From Pholis gunnellus (lineage: Eukaryota; Chordata; Actinopteri; Perciformes; Pholidae): 64,000 nt of DNA. Shown here piece by piece: positions 13,928 through 26,415 of the stretch (position 1 is its first letter; every line of letters starts with the position of its first letter). The notes under the pieces are model-generated. The model searched no databases. It worked only from the letters and a program-made list of their open reading frames with translations, and was not told the origin of the DNA. The position numbers were made by a program, and so were the translations under genes. The stretch is taken from assembly GCA_910591455.2 (NCBI GenBank), contig OU342808.1, positions 16,025,121 to 16,089,120 of the forward strand, read 5' to 3'.

Positions 13928-16900
13928 GTAAGTAGACACTCAAAACAAAATATAGTTTTGACTATGGAGTGTGCTAGAAAAAAGTGTGTTTGACCAAAGA
14001 GCACCATGGCTGATAAGAAGAGGGAGAAAAAAAATGTATAATAATGTCCACATCAAAATTTCACACACCAAATAACTGTGTGAACACCAGCAGTGTCCAA
14101 CCACTTTCCCACCCTTATTTTATGGCACTAATAGGATGTTTCCTCCAGGCTACATCCTACGGGACATTAACTTAATTATCAAACAAATAATGCTAACTTA
14201 CTGGAGCAATCAGTTTACTGGAAAAAAGGCTTTAATCAAACAGTCACCATTATGTGGTAATTCGCAATAACAAAGTTATAGTGTTCATGTAAATATACTG
14301 GCTCCCATCCATCCATGCACAGCCTCCCCCACAACCCCTATAGCACCCGCAGGAAAACTGCTGAACAGTCTGTCTGCCTTTTACCACAAAAACTCCATAA
14401 ATCTCTCAAGTTCGAACCTCCTTGCCATTCTTGAATTTTCCCACACAGGTGTGAACTAGTCATCACGGTGTCTCACTCTGGTTAGACAATGCGGGGCCTC
14501 AGCAGACCTGTTTGGTTTGTGGCTTCACTGACGGATGTGTGTTTGAGATTGAAAACATTAGATAACATGAGCATCTATCTGGCATCTCACCTGCTTGATT
14601 GTATCAGGGCGTTTTTTTTTAGTTCGGGGAGTCATATTAAGCAGTGCATGGAGCAGAAAGCCACTGTCACCACACTGTAGTAAATACAGCCGTTGATACT
14701 CAGCCCCTTGACCTTACTTATCCTGGCTAGATGTGCTCGCTGAGTTTGTGGTTGATTCGTTGGATCCCATAAACGCAGCGATGCACATGATAAAGTCTTC
14801 ATTGAGCGCAGTCAATGGGACATTGTTGTGATGGGACGGAGTTTGCTCATGGGAATCCAGGACTGACTTAAGTCTCACTAGAAACCAATTAAATATATTT
14901 ATTAGAATAAATGCTGACCTGGCAGTGACCCTGTTGATTTTATCTGTGAGACACAGCAGCTACTGTGTGGAGTTTTGTTGCAGAAAACGGATTTTGAGCA
15001 GCTTAGACAATGTGTGATTTAATGAAATCCGTGAATCTACAATGTAGGGAGACAGAATTAAGAGGAAAAAGTCCTAACAGTGAGTACGATAATAGCAGTT
15101 GAATTTGAAGGAAATGAAAGCACTTTGACTGAGGTTGAGTTCTCCTTTTGGATTGTTTCTGTTCTGTCCTTCAGTGGTTGCTGCTACTTTTTATGTGGCT
15201 CTGTGTTGGTGTGTTTTTTTTTTTTGCTTGGCCTTCATCTCTTTGAACGTCATTAATCCTGAAACGTCGATACAGAAAGACACATTGTAGAAGACTGAGA
15301 ATGTGAGGAATCCAACTGTTTTGTGGGAGAAATGTTACTCGCATCATCGGAATAATAAGTAGCCTTCCCCTTTGTGTGCTTAAATATGTACTTTCCTCAA
15401 GTCTGCAACATTTTTCCTTTTGTTGCATGCAATTACATGTATTTTAGATGCTTTCATGTCTGCACATAGGAACATATAAATACCTATACAGGTTCTTCAT
15501 CGTTGTTAGCATGGAAAGAGGCTTCTTTGTATCTTGGTTTTCAAAGTAAAGTCGATACTGTGTGCTATTTCTTATCATTTTATTATTTTTTATTGCAATT
15601 GAATAGCACAGCTCTAATAAATGTGCAGTCCAAGGCCAAAGATTGCAAATGAAACACTTAATTTGGCTGAAAAACAATATGGGATGACATTGGTGTCTTA
15701 GAACTCGTGCAACGCTTTCATTTTAAAGCAGTATAAAAGGCAGGGAAGTTCATTGAAAGTGTATTATTAGTTTTCAGCATGTGAACTAAAAGAGGAAGTT
15801 GCCGTGCTTGATCTGGTGACCTGTGAGCAGAGGGTCATTTGATGAGTGGTGGGAAACACTAATACCGGGTGCGGTGTACCCTGGGCATAGAGGATAGGGA
15901 GTGAAACACCCTGCTGTGGCCTTACCCCCCACTCTGGGCCAGGAGCCCACATGCCCCTCTGGTGTGCTGCTGCTGACAGGGAGCCAGGCTGATTATGTGC
16001 TCATTACTCCAGCCGAGGAGAGAGTGGAAGAGTGGGAGGGGAGCAGCAGGCTGGCTCCCCAGGCCTGCAGGCTCCCCAGGCCCCAACACTGCACTAATGA
16101 GAGCAGGGGGAGCGGATGGGCACACATGGGGGGCCAGGGATTACTGCCCAGGGCCAAGAGGAGCCAGAGAGAGAGAGACCCGAGGAGAGGAGACACCAGC
16201 AGGGACTCCTGGAGCAGACCTGTAGTCCTGCAGTCATTCTGCAAGCATGTGTTAAATCTGACATCGTTGTTTTGCTTTTATGATGGACCGTCATGGTTTG
16301 GAATATCTGTCAAGATTTGCTTGCAGGCACATGTATATCTTATATTTTTATATGCATGTCAACTATTCAATAATGTTCGTGTACTGAAAAGGTCTAGTAG
16401 TTACAGACCTGCTCAGTCAAGTTTCTTTGCAGATTAATAAATCATCCACTGGCGAGCCTCCGCTTGAAGACGATTTTTGGTGAATGATGTCATCTCTAGC
16501 ATTCCCACATATGCCTACAGAGGTTAATGATTTATTTGTTGGTAAACTGAAATTGCGGTGATATTTCTTCTAATTCTGGCAATTTGGACCGAGATAAGAG
16601 GATGTTAAGTAGAAATGAGAGTGTTCGGTGGGTACCAAAGTCCAGGGAAAGACCATCCTGTCACTGTGCAGATTGGGTCCATAAGGCCTGTATGCTAATC
16701 AGAGCCTGCTCTGGCCTGAGATCCTCAATTATTCAACAGGCAGGTTTGTTTAGCATTCAGTTGGTATTGCTTTTGGTAGTAATGGTGGTGCTGGTGTGGT
16801 GGGAGGACTGGGAAGACGGGAGCAAGCTTTTCCTACACACACACACACACACACATGTACATGCACACACAAATACGCGCAGCACCCCAAAACCCCCACA

Positions 16901-19900
16901 TAGACCCCTGTGTTCAGAGGGCTGCCTCTTCATGAATAATACATCAAAGGCGCTGCAGGGCCAGGTGATGCAGTATTGGGAACATGTCAGCCCATCACTA
17001 GTGGCCGAGCTGGACCAGAGAGAAGCAGAGCAGAGGAGAGGAGAGGAGAGGAGAGGAGAGGAGAGGAGAGGAGAGGAGAAGACGAGGTGGTGCTACTGTC
17101 TGAATCATGTGCGTCTCGTACTCATCTTCCACAGCGCACCGATTCACAGTCATTAACACTCTGCTGATAATGATGTCAAGGCTGCGTACCTTCCTCTCTG
17201 AGGTCATTCAGTCACTTGCAGTAATTTCTCCATAATGCCTATTCTCCGTGTCATTGCCGACTACACTGACGAGTACTGTTATTCTGGATTAGAAAGAGCT
17301 GTGACTCTCTAATGAGGTGTAACTGACCAGGGGTGTCTGTCCCTCAGTTATCAGATCACGGTGCACTCAGTGCTCAAATATGGGCTGATCTTCACTTGAT
17401 AGGGAGACAAGAATCGCCCTCTTTGTTTCAATATTGTATTAGCGCCGTCTAGAGTAATCAAGGCATCGAGGGACATGGTCCTGTCAGCGTGTCATAAGCC
17501 ACTTAGTCACAGAATTGTTAAAGTGAATTGAAGTGGGAAGGTTTAGCGCTGCATTCCAGCGATGCTTTTTGTCTTGCTGCGTGTGTCTGATTAAATCTTC
17601 AACTGTCAGGTGCTGTATGGCACTTTAAGTAAAGATATTAACTAAAAATCGGCGGGTTTTTTCTCCCATGGAGAGACATATACTTGCTTTCGATCCATAT
17701 CCTTCCAACAGACCTTTGACTGGGAGTCCGGTGAGATTCTCTCGTTTTGCATTAGGCAGTGAACAACCGGGATCCATCATGAAATCAAAGGCTTTGGGAG
17801 GATTGAACTGAATACTGATCTGAGGTCTGCAGTCCTGCTGGGCCACTGCAGAGACAAGCTCCTCTTCAGAAATGAGAAAAGGAACCAGTGCTTTGATTCC
17901 ATTCAAACTCTGAAACCAAGAGAATTTAGGATTTAGAATTGATCTGTCAGTTTACAAATATTTATTACCACGCTAGTTCCCTGTCCATGTTTGTGTCTAT
18001 ATATGCTGTGCTGATTGTGTTAAGAGCTCTCCCAATTTATTTAATTACCACTGGGGATATTCGCTCTAGTAATATGACGCCGCTCTGCTCTGTATTATTT
18101 TAAGCTAAAATATTACTCCCGTTGACCCATTCAGAGTCGCTCACCAGACGCAAAGCACACGTTGCCTGTGATGAATGGCATAGTTTGGAGTGGTTGATTT
18201 TAGAGACATACGACACGGTCAGTCCCCTCTCACGTCCGCTTCCTGTTGGCGTTGACAAACAAGGCTTGGATTTCTCAGCATGCCAGGCATTCTTTTCACC
18301 CTGTCTTTCCTGGAGTTTTGAAAGGCCTCTGAGCCTCCCACCCAGAATCACCGAGCATAAAGACACACAAAGCTGCGGGGTTATTCAGTTTGTTCTAAGC
18401 TCTCTTCCTCATCGGCTGTTTGCCTAGTAATTCAATTCAGATGTGCAGGATCCAAAAACATGTTTGCTTGAATGAAATCCACCCCTCCACCCACTCTGAC
18501 CAAGGACTGTGCTTTTCTTAGCGCCGTTCCAAGTTGGACAGCCAAGCGAGGTACTGCCACCTCGGCCTTTTAGCTTCAAACCCTCTTAAGAGACAGACAT
18601 CTTTTCTCTGCACCGGCTCAGCAACTTTTTGCTGTTTTTTTTTCTCCTTTAAAACTTCCTGTTACTATGTCCAATCCACTCTTAAGACCAGTTCTGGGTG
18701 TTTTTACTTGCTCGTTGAGAGGTATGCACCACTGCAGACCTGTTTACAACAAGCACGTCTATGTAAAGAGCATGATTTCTATCTGCCGATGTAGATACCA
18801 TCTGGTTCCAGGTTGCCCTTTATCCGTCCTATCACGTAGATGTTGTTTATATTTAAAACACGGCTCATGTTCCTTGTGGTTTCCTTATTACACTTTGCTT
18901 GTGGATCATGAAACCAGACGTATGAAGCTCTCATGGGCTAGAGGAATATTACCTCTACACATAAAGCAAGTCAAAGAAGGCATTGATTCGTTAGTGTTTG
19001 GTTTAATTCATGATTGAGCCATTAGTCTAGTTTTTCAATTTCACAAAACCACATGTTATGCTCTCAGAGCTCTGGAGAACTTAATGCATTTAAATTAGTA
19101 AAGAAAACGTATGCAGATTTTGATATATATCATTCAAAAATGTTCTGATTTAAGAAGAGGAATTTGCTCTGGCAGGTAGGATACAGTTCAGGATAGTTTT
19201 GCATATGTGCAACCTGCATACTCCATTTTTCTCCACATTTTGTGGGGCTGCTGAACGGAAAGACAGCCCGGAGTTAAAACTAGTGCCTTCAAACTTAGAA
19301 ATATGTGTAGAGCACACGATTGGTGTATTCCAGGATATGAATAATTAATAGGCATCATTTCAAATTCTCACTGAAGTGCTTCCCAAAATGTGTTGGCACC
19401 CAGGTCTAGAGGTCTCAAACAGCCCTCACAATATATGGAGAATTCAGGCATATTGTACATTAAGTAGAACAACAAAGCACAACTCAAATATACATGACAT
19501 GTGGGACCTGGGATTTCAACCTAGCAGGTCAACGCTTTTTCTGCCATGAAGCTTCATCAAAGCCTTCTCCGTGTTGTGTGAAATTGTGTTCTCTGTGCAT
19601 CATCATATGCATTGACCTTATATGCTCTTAAGTCTGGAGAAACCAAAAAAAGTCCTGAGCAAAGTGATCTTAACATAGCCATGTTTAACAAACAGTAAAT
19701 ATTTTCCTCACTCCACCTGGTATTAACAGAATCAAAGCGCGCTTTAGACACGGGAGAAACCAATTTGCTAAAGATTTAAAAGGAGGAAAAAGGTTGGACC
19801 TTCCTTTTTAAAAAGAAAAAAAAAAAAAAAGTAGCGGAAAAAAAGCAACGATTTGGAACAATTCTTAGCAGCGTGAAGCAAGAGAGTGTACAGAAGTCTC

Positions 19901-22900
19901 AATGCAAACCTTGTTCCCCAGCAGACCACGTTGGAGAGAGACGAGAGGTTGAGAAGGGGGTGGGGAGGGATATTGAAGAAAGGTTAGCCTAGAGGAACAA
20001 GACTCCTTTCTCCCCCCCCCACCCCCCTCCACCCCTTGACCCTCCCATGTGACAAGTTGAGCCAACAAGTGCTCTATTCAGCCAGGCAGCCAGGGGAAAT
20101 GACTGCGAGGCTGAGCGCTGCCTAATGAAAGTAGAGACGCTGGTTATTATTATTGTCTTCATTATCCTCGTCGTAGCCGCAACGCCGGTCAGTTCTCGGC
20201 TAGTTTTCTGTGCGTTAAGTACTGTTAAAATAGCTAAGAGAGCCACGCTGCATGCTAAAGGAAGTTCCATCTTTCTGTTCTTCACCACTTATCTGAAGTT
20301 ATACAGAACTTTCAGTGTTTTTCTTACATCAGGGTCATCTGCAGTGTAACGTGGCAGTGTAATCCACCCATGGGCGTCTGCGTCTTCCCATCAAGTGACT
20401 GCCGTGAGACAGAGTGGGAGATGATGTCTCCACTTGTTCATGGGTATTCAGTTAAACTTAGCCGGTTTGTGTTTGTTTGGGGCTCACTGGTGTGACTTTT
20501 GGACTCGGTAGCACCGTTGTTTTTCTTGTTGGACTGAACAAACAGTTCTCTCCTCAGCTAAATGACCATAATGGTCTTGGCATGGGTCTGCAGGGCTTTT
20601 TAGTGTTCCTTGGTGCCGGTCCAGATTGCATCACAGGGCCGGTCACACGCACAGACTGATGTTATGTTTACCGTAGAGGGCATTCACACATGATGGACTA
20701 TTTACAGCATGCGTTTCTTTTGAACAATGGGCAACAGAAATCATGTGCGGTATCCACTGTGGGATAGTTATATGCTCGTTTCAGCCAAAGGCATACTAGC
20801 TTTGATGGATTACATTCACTATCTTTTAAATGTTATGTGTCAGACACTCGTTACACATTTGTCACCTCCTGCTCATAACTTCTTTGTGTCTGTTCTTCTC
20901 TCGTCATTAACAGTCCAATAAAGTCCCAGTGGTGCAGCATGCCCACCATGTCCACCCACTGACACCCCTCATCACCTACAGCAATGAACACTTCTCCCCC
21001 GGCACGCCGCCATCACACCTTTCCCCGGAGATCCTCGACCCAAAGACAGGTAATTTGTCATAGATGGACGTTGATTCACTTCACTGTACACTGTAGCTGT
21101 TAAAGTGATATTCCACATAAAATCTGTGAGAGGCTTTAGTCAACTTAAATTCATGTCAGTTACGATGAGTCCAAATAATTACCACTTGTCGCAGTTGAAA
21201 AGAAGTATCGAATTATCCACAGCAACCAGGAGGCCGGCACTGAATGGGCCCAAACGAAGGCACGCTAATGAGCTCAATAGGGTCATGAAGGGAACAGCAT
21301 GTAAAGACACATTTTTGGAAAAAAAACGGTTTTAGTTTGGAAAGTACTGAACAAGTTTCTATAGACGTTTTGTCTTTTTTTCACCTTGAAAACTGGTCAC
21401 TATTGGAAACACCAAAGTGAATCCACCAGAGCTGCTGTACTCTGCAGGCAGATAGATTTGCAAGGAGCATCAAAAGTATGGCAATCATTTTCAGAGATGT
21501 TAGATATTGTTTAAAATATGTAAATAGCATGTCACCTCAGCAGGTATACGCTGCATTTTAAAAGCATGTGTCCTCTGTCTGTGGCTCCTGCAGGTATTCC
21601 TCGGACACCTCACCCGTCAGAGCTCTCTCCATACTACCCGCTGTCTCCTGGTGCTGTTGGTTCCATCGCACACCCTCTGGGCTGGTTCATGCAACAGTAA
21701 GTCACTTTTATTCTCAGCTGTCCACTCAGCCAGATGTGTTTTGTTCTTAGTTACAAATCACGCCACAGTTAAAGTACTGATGCTAGCGAATTACCTGTGA
21801 GTTCAGATTTAGGAAAGCGCAACAAGATGAAAATGATGACGAGGACACCAAGTTTGTTTAAAGTGATGTCTTATTTTTATGCTCTGTCGTCTAAGTGCAG
21901 GAGCACCATATCTCTACAATGGCAAACGTTTTTACATTTGAGTTCACCAGGAGGAATTTATGAACATTTATGGGTTCTGCTACGGCTCTCGTAATCAATT
22001 GCAACGGCGCTGTTCCACAAGCAGGGGATTTGAGTTGATGAGTAGAGGATTAGTGCTGGTGGGTTAGCTGTCAGCTGTGTTTGATCCACCTCACACCTCA
22101 CTCTCTCTCCCTCTGTCTCCCAGGCAGGGCCAGCCCATGTACTCCATCCCTCCGGGGGGATTCCGTCACCCCTATCCAGCGCTAGCAATGAATGCATCCA
22201 TGTCCAGGTGAGCGGATCATGTTCGGCAACACCCCCCCACCCTCCCAAAGGGAGACATCGAATATCTGCTGCTTCCATGACATGCTGTAATCACATTTCT
22301 CTTGCTCTCTATGCCAGCCTTTTTAAACAAGTAGTAAAAGAAATGGCTGGTGTGCATCTTTAAACTCTAATTGTCTACAACTTTTTTGGCAACAATTTAC
22401 AGAAATAGCACAAGTCTTACTTGGAATAAAACACTTGCAGCTGTGTCAGGACTGCAAAGGGATATGAAGTTTGAAGTCTATCACAGACAAGGTTAGCTTC
22501 TTAACTAGAGGGAAGGCATTATTGGCATTCAGTACTCCTCTCCTGTCTTTTCTCCCTGAGCTAAACTTCTGTGGTCAAGCCAATGTTCTGAGCCACTCCA
22601 CAACACACACACACACACATACCGCAGAGATGAAAGGGCTGAGAATCAATACGGACAAATCAAAGCTCATCTGAACCTACATGTCCAATCAGACTAAACT
22701 CTCTGACCCTCTTTCAAAATTGGAAAGATTTGTAGCGAGCCTTCCGGTCTTCGTATGAGATTAAATATTCAGAAGGGTCTCTGTGATCAATAGGATGTGT
22801 AGTTTCATCCTGAGACGGACCTCACAACAATCAAAACACACCTCACAGATGTTTTTACAGTATTTCATTCGTTATTTGTTATTTATACATTGGAATTGTG

Positions 22901-25900
22901 ATTTTGCAATAAAAATGAAACAAACAGGAGTAAAAGTAAGAGAAAGACCTAATGGCAACAACAAACTGTAGGTAACATGAATACGACTGCATTGCATGCA
23001 CGCTAATGGAAGCATTATTTTCAAAATGTGTAACTTGAGTGCATTGGAGCAGCATTGAGATGTTCATCGGGGACTAAGTGGGATGTTTACAGATTTAGTC
23101 GGTATAGGTTTATTACCGAGGGGATGAAATGGCACCTCCTTGTTTATACAGCATGAATTATTAAGTGGTACATAGAAAAAATGTTAAATAACGCCACACA
23201 TCAGCTCTTAATAACAGATATATTATTAGACTTCATGGACTTACATGTTTTTTTATACTTTACTTTAGTTCAGGTTTTACATTCAGTCAGAGAGTAAATA
23301 TTGAATGAGGATTCAGATTTGAACTATTTTTCTGTGTGAGCATTTTCCACCTGGACTCCAATATTACATGTGCAACAGTTACAAAGGTCTCTATGTATAT
23401 TAAGTTAAGACTGGGTTGGTCCATACTTGAGTGTATTACTTAAGGTGAAGCTGATGACTCTGGACTGCGAGTACAAGGCTATATTGTGCTCGGTCTCTCA
23501 TGACAGCCTGTGTGACATGTTAAAATAAGAGGAATTTTCCAATCTAACATTAACCTACGAGTGTGCGATAGAGGGATATGGAGCTTAATCCCCCCTTGTT
23601 CATTACAATGCTCCATTGTATTAACAATTGGACATAAAGAGAGACAGTGTGAAGGTGTTCTGTGTGGACGGCTGTCAGAACGCGGTGAGGAAAGTGGTTT
23701 CAGGTGTCACGGCCATGCTGTTACCATGGTAACAACACACTCCACTTTTCTCCAGCCATTGCTGAATAAAGGGGCTTTTGAAAAAGTCTCTATTTCAACA
23801 AGCAAGCATGTAACTCATTGTGTGCATGAATTTAGTCCAGACTGACGCAGTAGGCAGAGTGGATTTCACCCGGAGGTGAAGGCCGAGCGGTTATGTGCCC
23901 CAAGCTAGCTGAGCCTCTTCTCGACAGGTTAACAGAGGTCTGCTGTTAACCCAGACTCTTAAAATGTTGAATCCTGTTGCCCTCACAGCTTGGTGTCCAG
24001 CCGTTTCTCCCCTCACATGGTGTCTTCTCCGCACGGCCTCCACCAGACCGGCATTCCCCATCCCGCCATCGTCTCCCCGGCTATCAAACAGGAGCCCTGT
24101 GACATGAGCCCCTCAATGCACGCGTAAGAACGTTTAAAGAAAAAGTCTCTCATTGTATCAAAACCTGCTTACGTTGCCGCACAATATTTCCCCTTGTTTG
24201 CTATAATTCACCAGCACCTCTCATCAGCTCACAGTTTAATAACAGCATATTTTTTTTTTCACGTTTTTGGATTAGCAGGAAATCTCCAGTTCCTCCCAAA
24301 AAAGAAGAGGACAAGAGGCCTCATATCAAGAAACCTCTGAATGCTTTCATGCTGTATATGAAGGAGATGAGAGCCAAAGTAGTGGCAGAGTGCACTCTGA
24401 AAGAGAGCGCTGCCATCAACCAGATCCTTGGAAGACGGGTAAGTAGCATAGAAGGGCATGTGAGATTACAACTCTTGTGTGTTTTAGCAATTCTTTGATA
24501 TCTTCTGTCTTTTCCATCTCTGTCCACAGTGGCATTCCCTGTCAAGAGAGGAACAAGCCAAATACTATGAGCTGGCCAGAAAAGAGAGGCAACTCCACTC
24601 TCAGCTCTACCCAGGGTGGTCAGCAAGGGATAACTATGTAAGTATCACATTTCCATGACCAGCTCCTATATTAATATGTAGAGGAAGTTGGAAACAAGCC
24701 CCTTTTTTCTCACCAGACTCAATCAAATATTACTTTATCAGTCATATTACAGTAATCACGCTTTTGTTGTAAGTCAGTGTCATTGAGGGGTTTACTTTCC
24801 CTATAAAAACTGTTTTTAACAGAATTGTTTTATCTGTGCAGGGAAAGAGGAAAAAGAGGAAGAGGGACAATAAACCCGACTCGAAACCAGAAGGTAAGGG
24901 ACCTTTTCTTCCCGACCACCTTGAATAGATTATTTCTTCACAAACTGGAAAGTGTAACCTGCTACACTGAACCTTTATTCTATTATTTGTATCTACCGTT
25001 TCTGCATGGATTCTTTTCACCACTAACACTTACTAACGTTTTCCCTGCTTTTATACTTTGACAAGCAGCTTATGAGGTTCAATGCTAATAGTGGCAGGTA
25101 TGTCTGTTGCTGTGCAGCCAAACCACCTCTGTCATTTGCCCAAAATTAAGAGAGCTTTCCACACAGTGTACATGTTGGCGTAGTGTGTCCTGTTCTTCTA
25201 TTGCATCATGAATGCATACCATCTGAATATGTTTAACATCATGTTCCACTCACTGTGTTGCAATGTGTTTTCAAGTTGATGTGAACATATCGTGTTTCAC
25301 AACTTTCACTGCCATCGTCTTCACTGTTTTGATAAACACTTGTTCACTTCTGTCAGCGGGAGCATTGAGGGACATGAACCAGATTTGAAGCCAGCAGCAG
25401 ATCCATAATTCAGATTCCTCACTTCTCCTTTGTTTCCGCCAGACTTCTCGATAAGAAGCAAGAAGCAGTGCGTGCAGTACCTGCCCTCGGACAAGATGTG
25501 CGACAGCCCTGCGTCGTCCCACGGCAGCATGCTCGACTCACCGGCCACTCCCTCTGCAGCCCTGGCCTCCCCGGCTGCTCCTGCCGCCACCCACTCCGAG
25601 CAGGCCCAGCCGTTATCGCTCACCACCAAACCGGAGGGACGCATGCACCACCACTTCTCCCTACATGGGAAGGCTTCTGGATCCACATCCTCTTCTTCTT
25701 CATCCTCCTCCTCTTCCTCCTCCTCCTCCCATACCCACCTCTCAATCCCACATGGTACTTCAGGTAGCCAGTCGACCACACCCATCCTCACCCGGCCAAT
25801 CCCCTTCACCTCCCTGCACCCCTCCATGCTTTCCCCCCCTTCCCCTTTCCATCAGGCAGCCCTTCACTCCCATCATGCCCTGTTCCAGTCGCAGCCCCTC

Positions 25901-25927
25901 TCCTTGGTTACCAAACCAACTGAATGA
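13844..25927 (+). CDS. tcf7l1: Tcf7l1 (TCF3-type TCF/LEF HMG-box factor), 3' nine coding exons
   Basis: TCF/LEF factors bind CTTTGATC-type DNA and switch Wnt targets. Without nuclear beta-catenin they recruit Groucho/TLE and CtBP corepressors, and Tcf7l1 is the most repressive member. Nine exons joined by GT-AG introns give one continuous frame of 448 codons plus stop: 13844-13927, 20914-21049, 21594-21696, 22124-22207, 23989-24123, 24279-24438, 24530-24637, 24842-24893, 25443-25927. The order is a proline-rich central region starting YLQMKWPLLDVP, then the HMG box (about residues 196-264 of this fragment), basic KRKKRKR, and a tail with PLSLTTK and PLSLVTK. The SSLVSSRFSPHM segment and the CVQYLP...SPASSHGSMLDSPATPS tail identify Tcf7l1 rather than Tcf7, Tcf7l2 or Lef1. 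No C-clamp is present, as expected. The beta-catenin-binding N-terminus lies outside the window. Fish have a and b copies, and I cannot say which this is. Confidence 0.95.
13928..20913 (+). other. tcf7l1 intron, 7.0 kb
   Basis: Bounded by GTAAGT and a TTAACAG acceptor. No coding segment was recognised. It contains a (GGAGA)n tract near 17.05 kb and a short CA run near 16.84 kb. Low-repeat stretches around 15.8-16.25 kb and 17.2-17.6 kb could be regulatory. Nothing else is recognisable. Confidence 0.75.
17033..17079. repeat. (GGAGA)n pentanucleotide microsatellite
   Basis: About nine tandem GGAGA units inside the tcf7l1 intron. They produce spurious open frames on both strands. Confidence 0.9.
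20914..21049 (+). CDS. tcf7l1: tcf7l1 exon encoding SNKVPVVQ...ILDPKT
   Basis: Acceptor TTAACAG and donor GTAATT, 136 nt, entering in phase 0 and leaving one base. It encodes SNKVPVVQHAHHVHPLTPLI and the SHLSPEILDPKT end, the family's central proline- and histidine-rich region. Human TCF7L1 has nearly the same order of residues. Confidence 0.95.
21594..21696 (+). CDS. tcf7l1: tcf7l1 exon encoding SELSPYYPLSPGAV segment
   Basis: Acceptor CTCCTGCAG and donor GTAAGT, 103 nt. It completes the split glycine codon and leaves two bases. It encodes IPRTPHPSELSPYYPLSPGA and HPLGWFMQ. The HPSELSPYYPLSPGAV wording is typical of Tcf7l1. The next exon completes the Gln codon. Confidence 0.95.
22124..22207 (+). 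CDS. tcf7l1: tcf7l1 exon encoding QGQPMYSIPPGGFRHPYPAL
   Basis: Acceptor CTCCCAG and donor GTGAGC, 84 nt, leaving two bases. It encodes QGQPMYSIPPGGFRHPYPAL and AMNASMS, matching the Tcf7l1 form (human has MYSLPPGGFRHPYPALAMN). Confidence 0.95.
22208..23988 (+). other. tcf7l1 intron, 1.8 kb
   Basis: Bounded by GTGAGC and a CCTCACAG acceptor. It holds a short CA run near 22.6 kb and the X-box palindrome. No other gene or repeat is recognised. Confidence 0.8.
23719..23734. promoter_or_regulatory. palindromic RFX X-box in tcf7l1 intron
   Basis: TGTTACCATGGTAACA is a perfect 16-bp palindrome with the two RFX half-sites (GTTACC and GGTAAC) separated by AT, the high-affinity palindromic X-box arrangement. 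It lies in the 1.8-kb intron before the exon at 23989, inside the gene rather than at a promoter. A role as an intronic enhancer or repressor site is inference. Confidence 0.4.
23989..24123 (+). CDS. tcf7l1: tcf7l1 exon encoding LVSSRFSPHM...IKQEP
   Basis: Acceptor CCTCACAG and donor GTAAGA, 135 nt. It encodes LVSSRFSPHMVSSPHGLHQ and TGIPHPAIVSPAIKQEP, leading into the HMG box. In vertebrate TCFs the LVSS-SRFSPHM stretch is subject to alternative splicing and modulates repression (the LVPQ/SxxSS-type inserts). IKQEP resembles a sumoylation consensus. Confidence 0.93.
24279..24438 (+). CDS. tcf7l1: tcf7l1 exon, first half of HMG box
   Basis: Acceptor ATTAGCAG and donor GTAAGT, 160 nt, completing a split Ala codon and ending in phase 0. 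After a basic/acidic linker it encodes PHIKKPLNAFMLYMKEMRAK and VVAECTLKESAAINQILGRR, helices 1 and 2 of the TCF/LEF HMG domain. These bind the minor groove and bend DNA. Confidence 0.97.
24530..24637 (+). CDS. tcf7l1: tcf7l1 exon, second half of HMG box
   Basis: Acceptor GTCCACAG and donor GTAAGT, 108 nt, 36 codons in phase 0. It encodes WHSLSREEQAKYYELARKER, then QLHSQLYPGWSARDNY, helix 3 of the HMG box. QLHSQL (Ser, not Met) is the Tcf7l1 form. Confidence 0.97.
24842..24893 (+). CDS. tcf7l1: tcf7l1 exon, basic nuclear-localisation tail
   Basis: Acceptor TCTGTGCAG and donor GTAAGG, 52 nt. It encodes GKRKKRKRDNKPDSKPE, the basic segment after the HMG box that serves as nuclear-localisation signal and stabilises DNA bending. 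Confidence 0.95.
25443..25927 (+). CDS. tcf7l1: tcf7l1 last coding exon with CtBP-type motifs
   Basis: Acceptor TCCGCCAG, 485 nt, ending with TGA at 25925-25927. It encodes SKKQCVQYLPSDKMCDSP, then an Ala/Pro/Ser-rich stretch nearly identical to human TCF7L1, then AQPLSLTTKPEG, a histidine-rich stretch, 14 serines, and the end SQPLSLVTKPTE. The two PLSLxTK motifs correspond to the CtBP-interaction sites of long TCF isoforms. The cysteine-rich C-clamp of Tcf7 and Tcf7l2 E-tails is absent. Confidence 0.95.
25688..25729 (+). repeat. in-frame poly-serine tract (14 codons)
   Basis: Fourteen consecutive serine codons (mixed TCC, TCT, TCA) in the Tcf7l1 tail between the two CtBP-type motifs. The near-trinucleotide structure makes it a candidate for length variation. 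Human TCF7L1 has a much shorter serine cluster nearby. Confidence 0.85.
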
Positions 25928-26415
25928 ATTCGCAAAGGCAATTTTCTCCCATTTATTGTGCTGTATATTGCTTTTCCTTAAAATAGGTATTAGAACAGCT
26001 TTTTTTCTAAATAATGAAAAGGAAGAAATATTATTGGTCAATATTTGACTATCTCCTTTTCTACAACTCTGAATGAAAACAAAATGTATTTTTTGTAAAG
26101 TTTACTGCAGAACTGGTTTCTTTTTGATGCATTTATCCAATGAACCTCTTGTATAAAAGAACCAATGTACATAAAGTTTCTTTATAAAAAACAAAAAGGA
26201 ACAAAAACACATTTTCTTTTTAGCCAAAACCTGATTAATGTTAGTATTAAGTTGAAGTCATAGTACTGGCCAATAATTGCAGCCCCCTTTTCAATTCACG
26301 AGTGTGTGCCCCTTTCTTTGACATGTTAAATAAACATTTGAAATTGTTTCTTAAAATAAATGTCTCTTTTTGTATTTTTGCGTTCTGTCAGCCCATCTTT
26401 TTGTCATTTAATAAA
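25928..26415 (+). terminator. tcf7l1: tcf7l1 3' UTR with poly(A) signals
   Basis: AT-rich non-coding sequence directly after the stop codon. AATAAA hexamers occur at 26329-26334, 26355-26360 and 26410-26415, the last followed by a GT-rich stretch. The UTR is probably 0.4-0.5 kb. The exact cleavage site cannot be told from the sequence. Confidence 0.65.

Noticed and set aside
15901..16437. 178-codon plus-strand frame in a G+C-rich block
   Set aside because: No recognisable domain. It lies inside a tcf7l1 intron, with other open frames overlapping on both strands, which indicates G+C composition rather than coding.
25321..25827. 168-codon minus-strand acidic frame
   Set aside because: It is the complement of the tcf7l1 last exon. 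The Glu run is the poly-serine codons read backwards.
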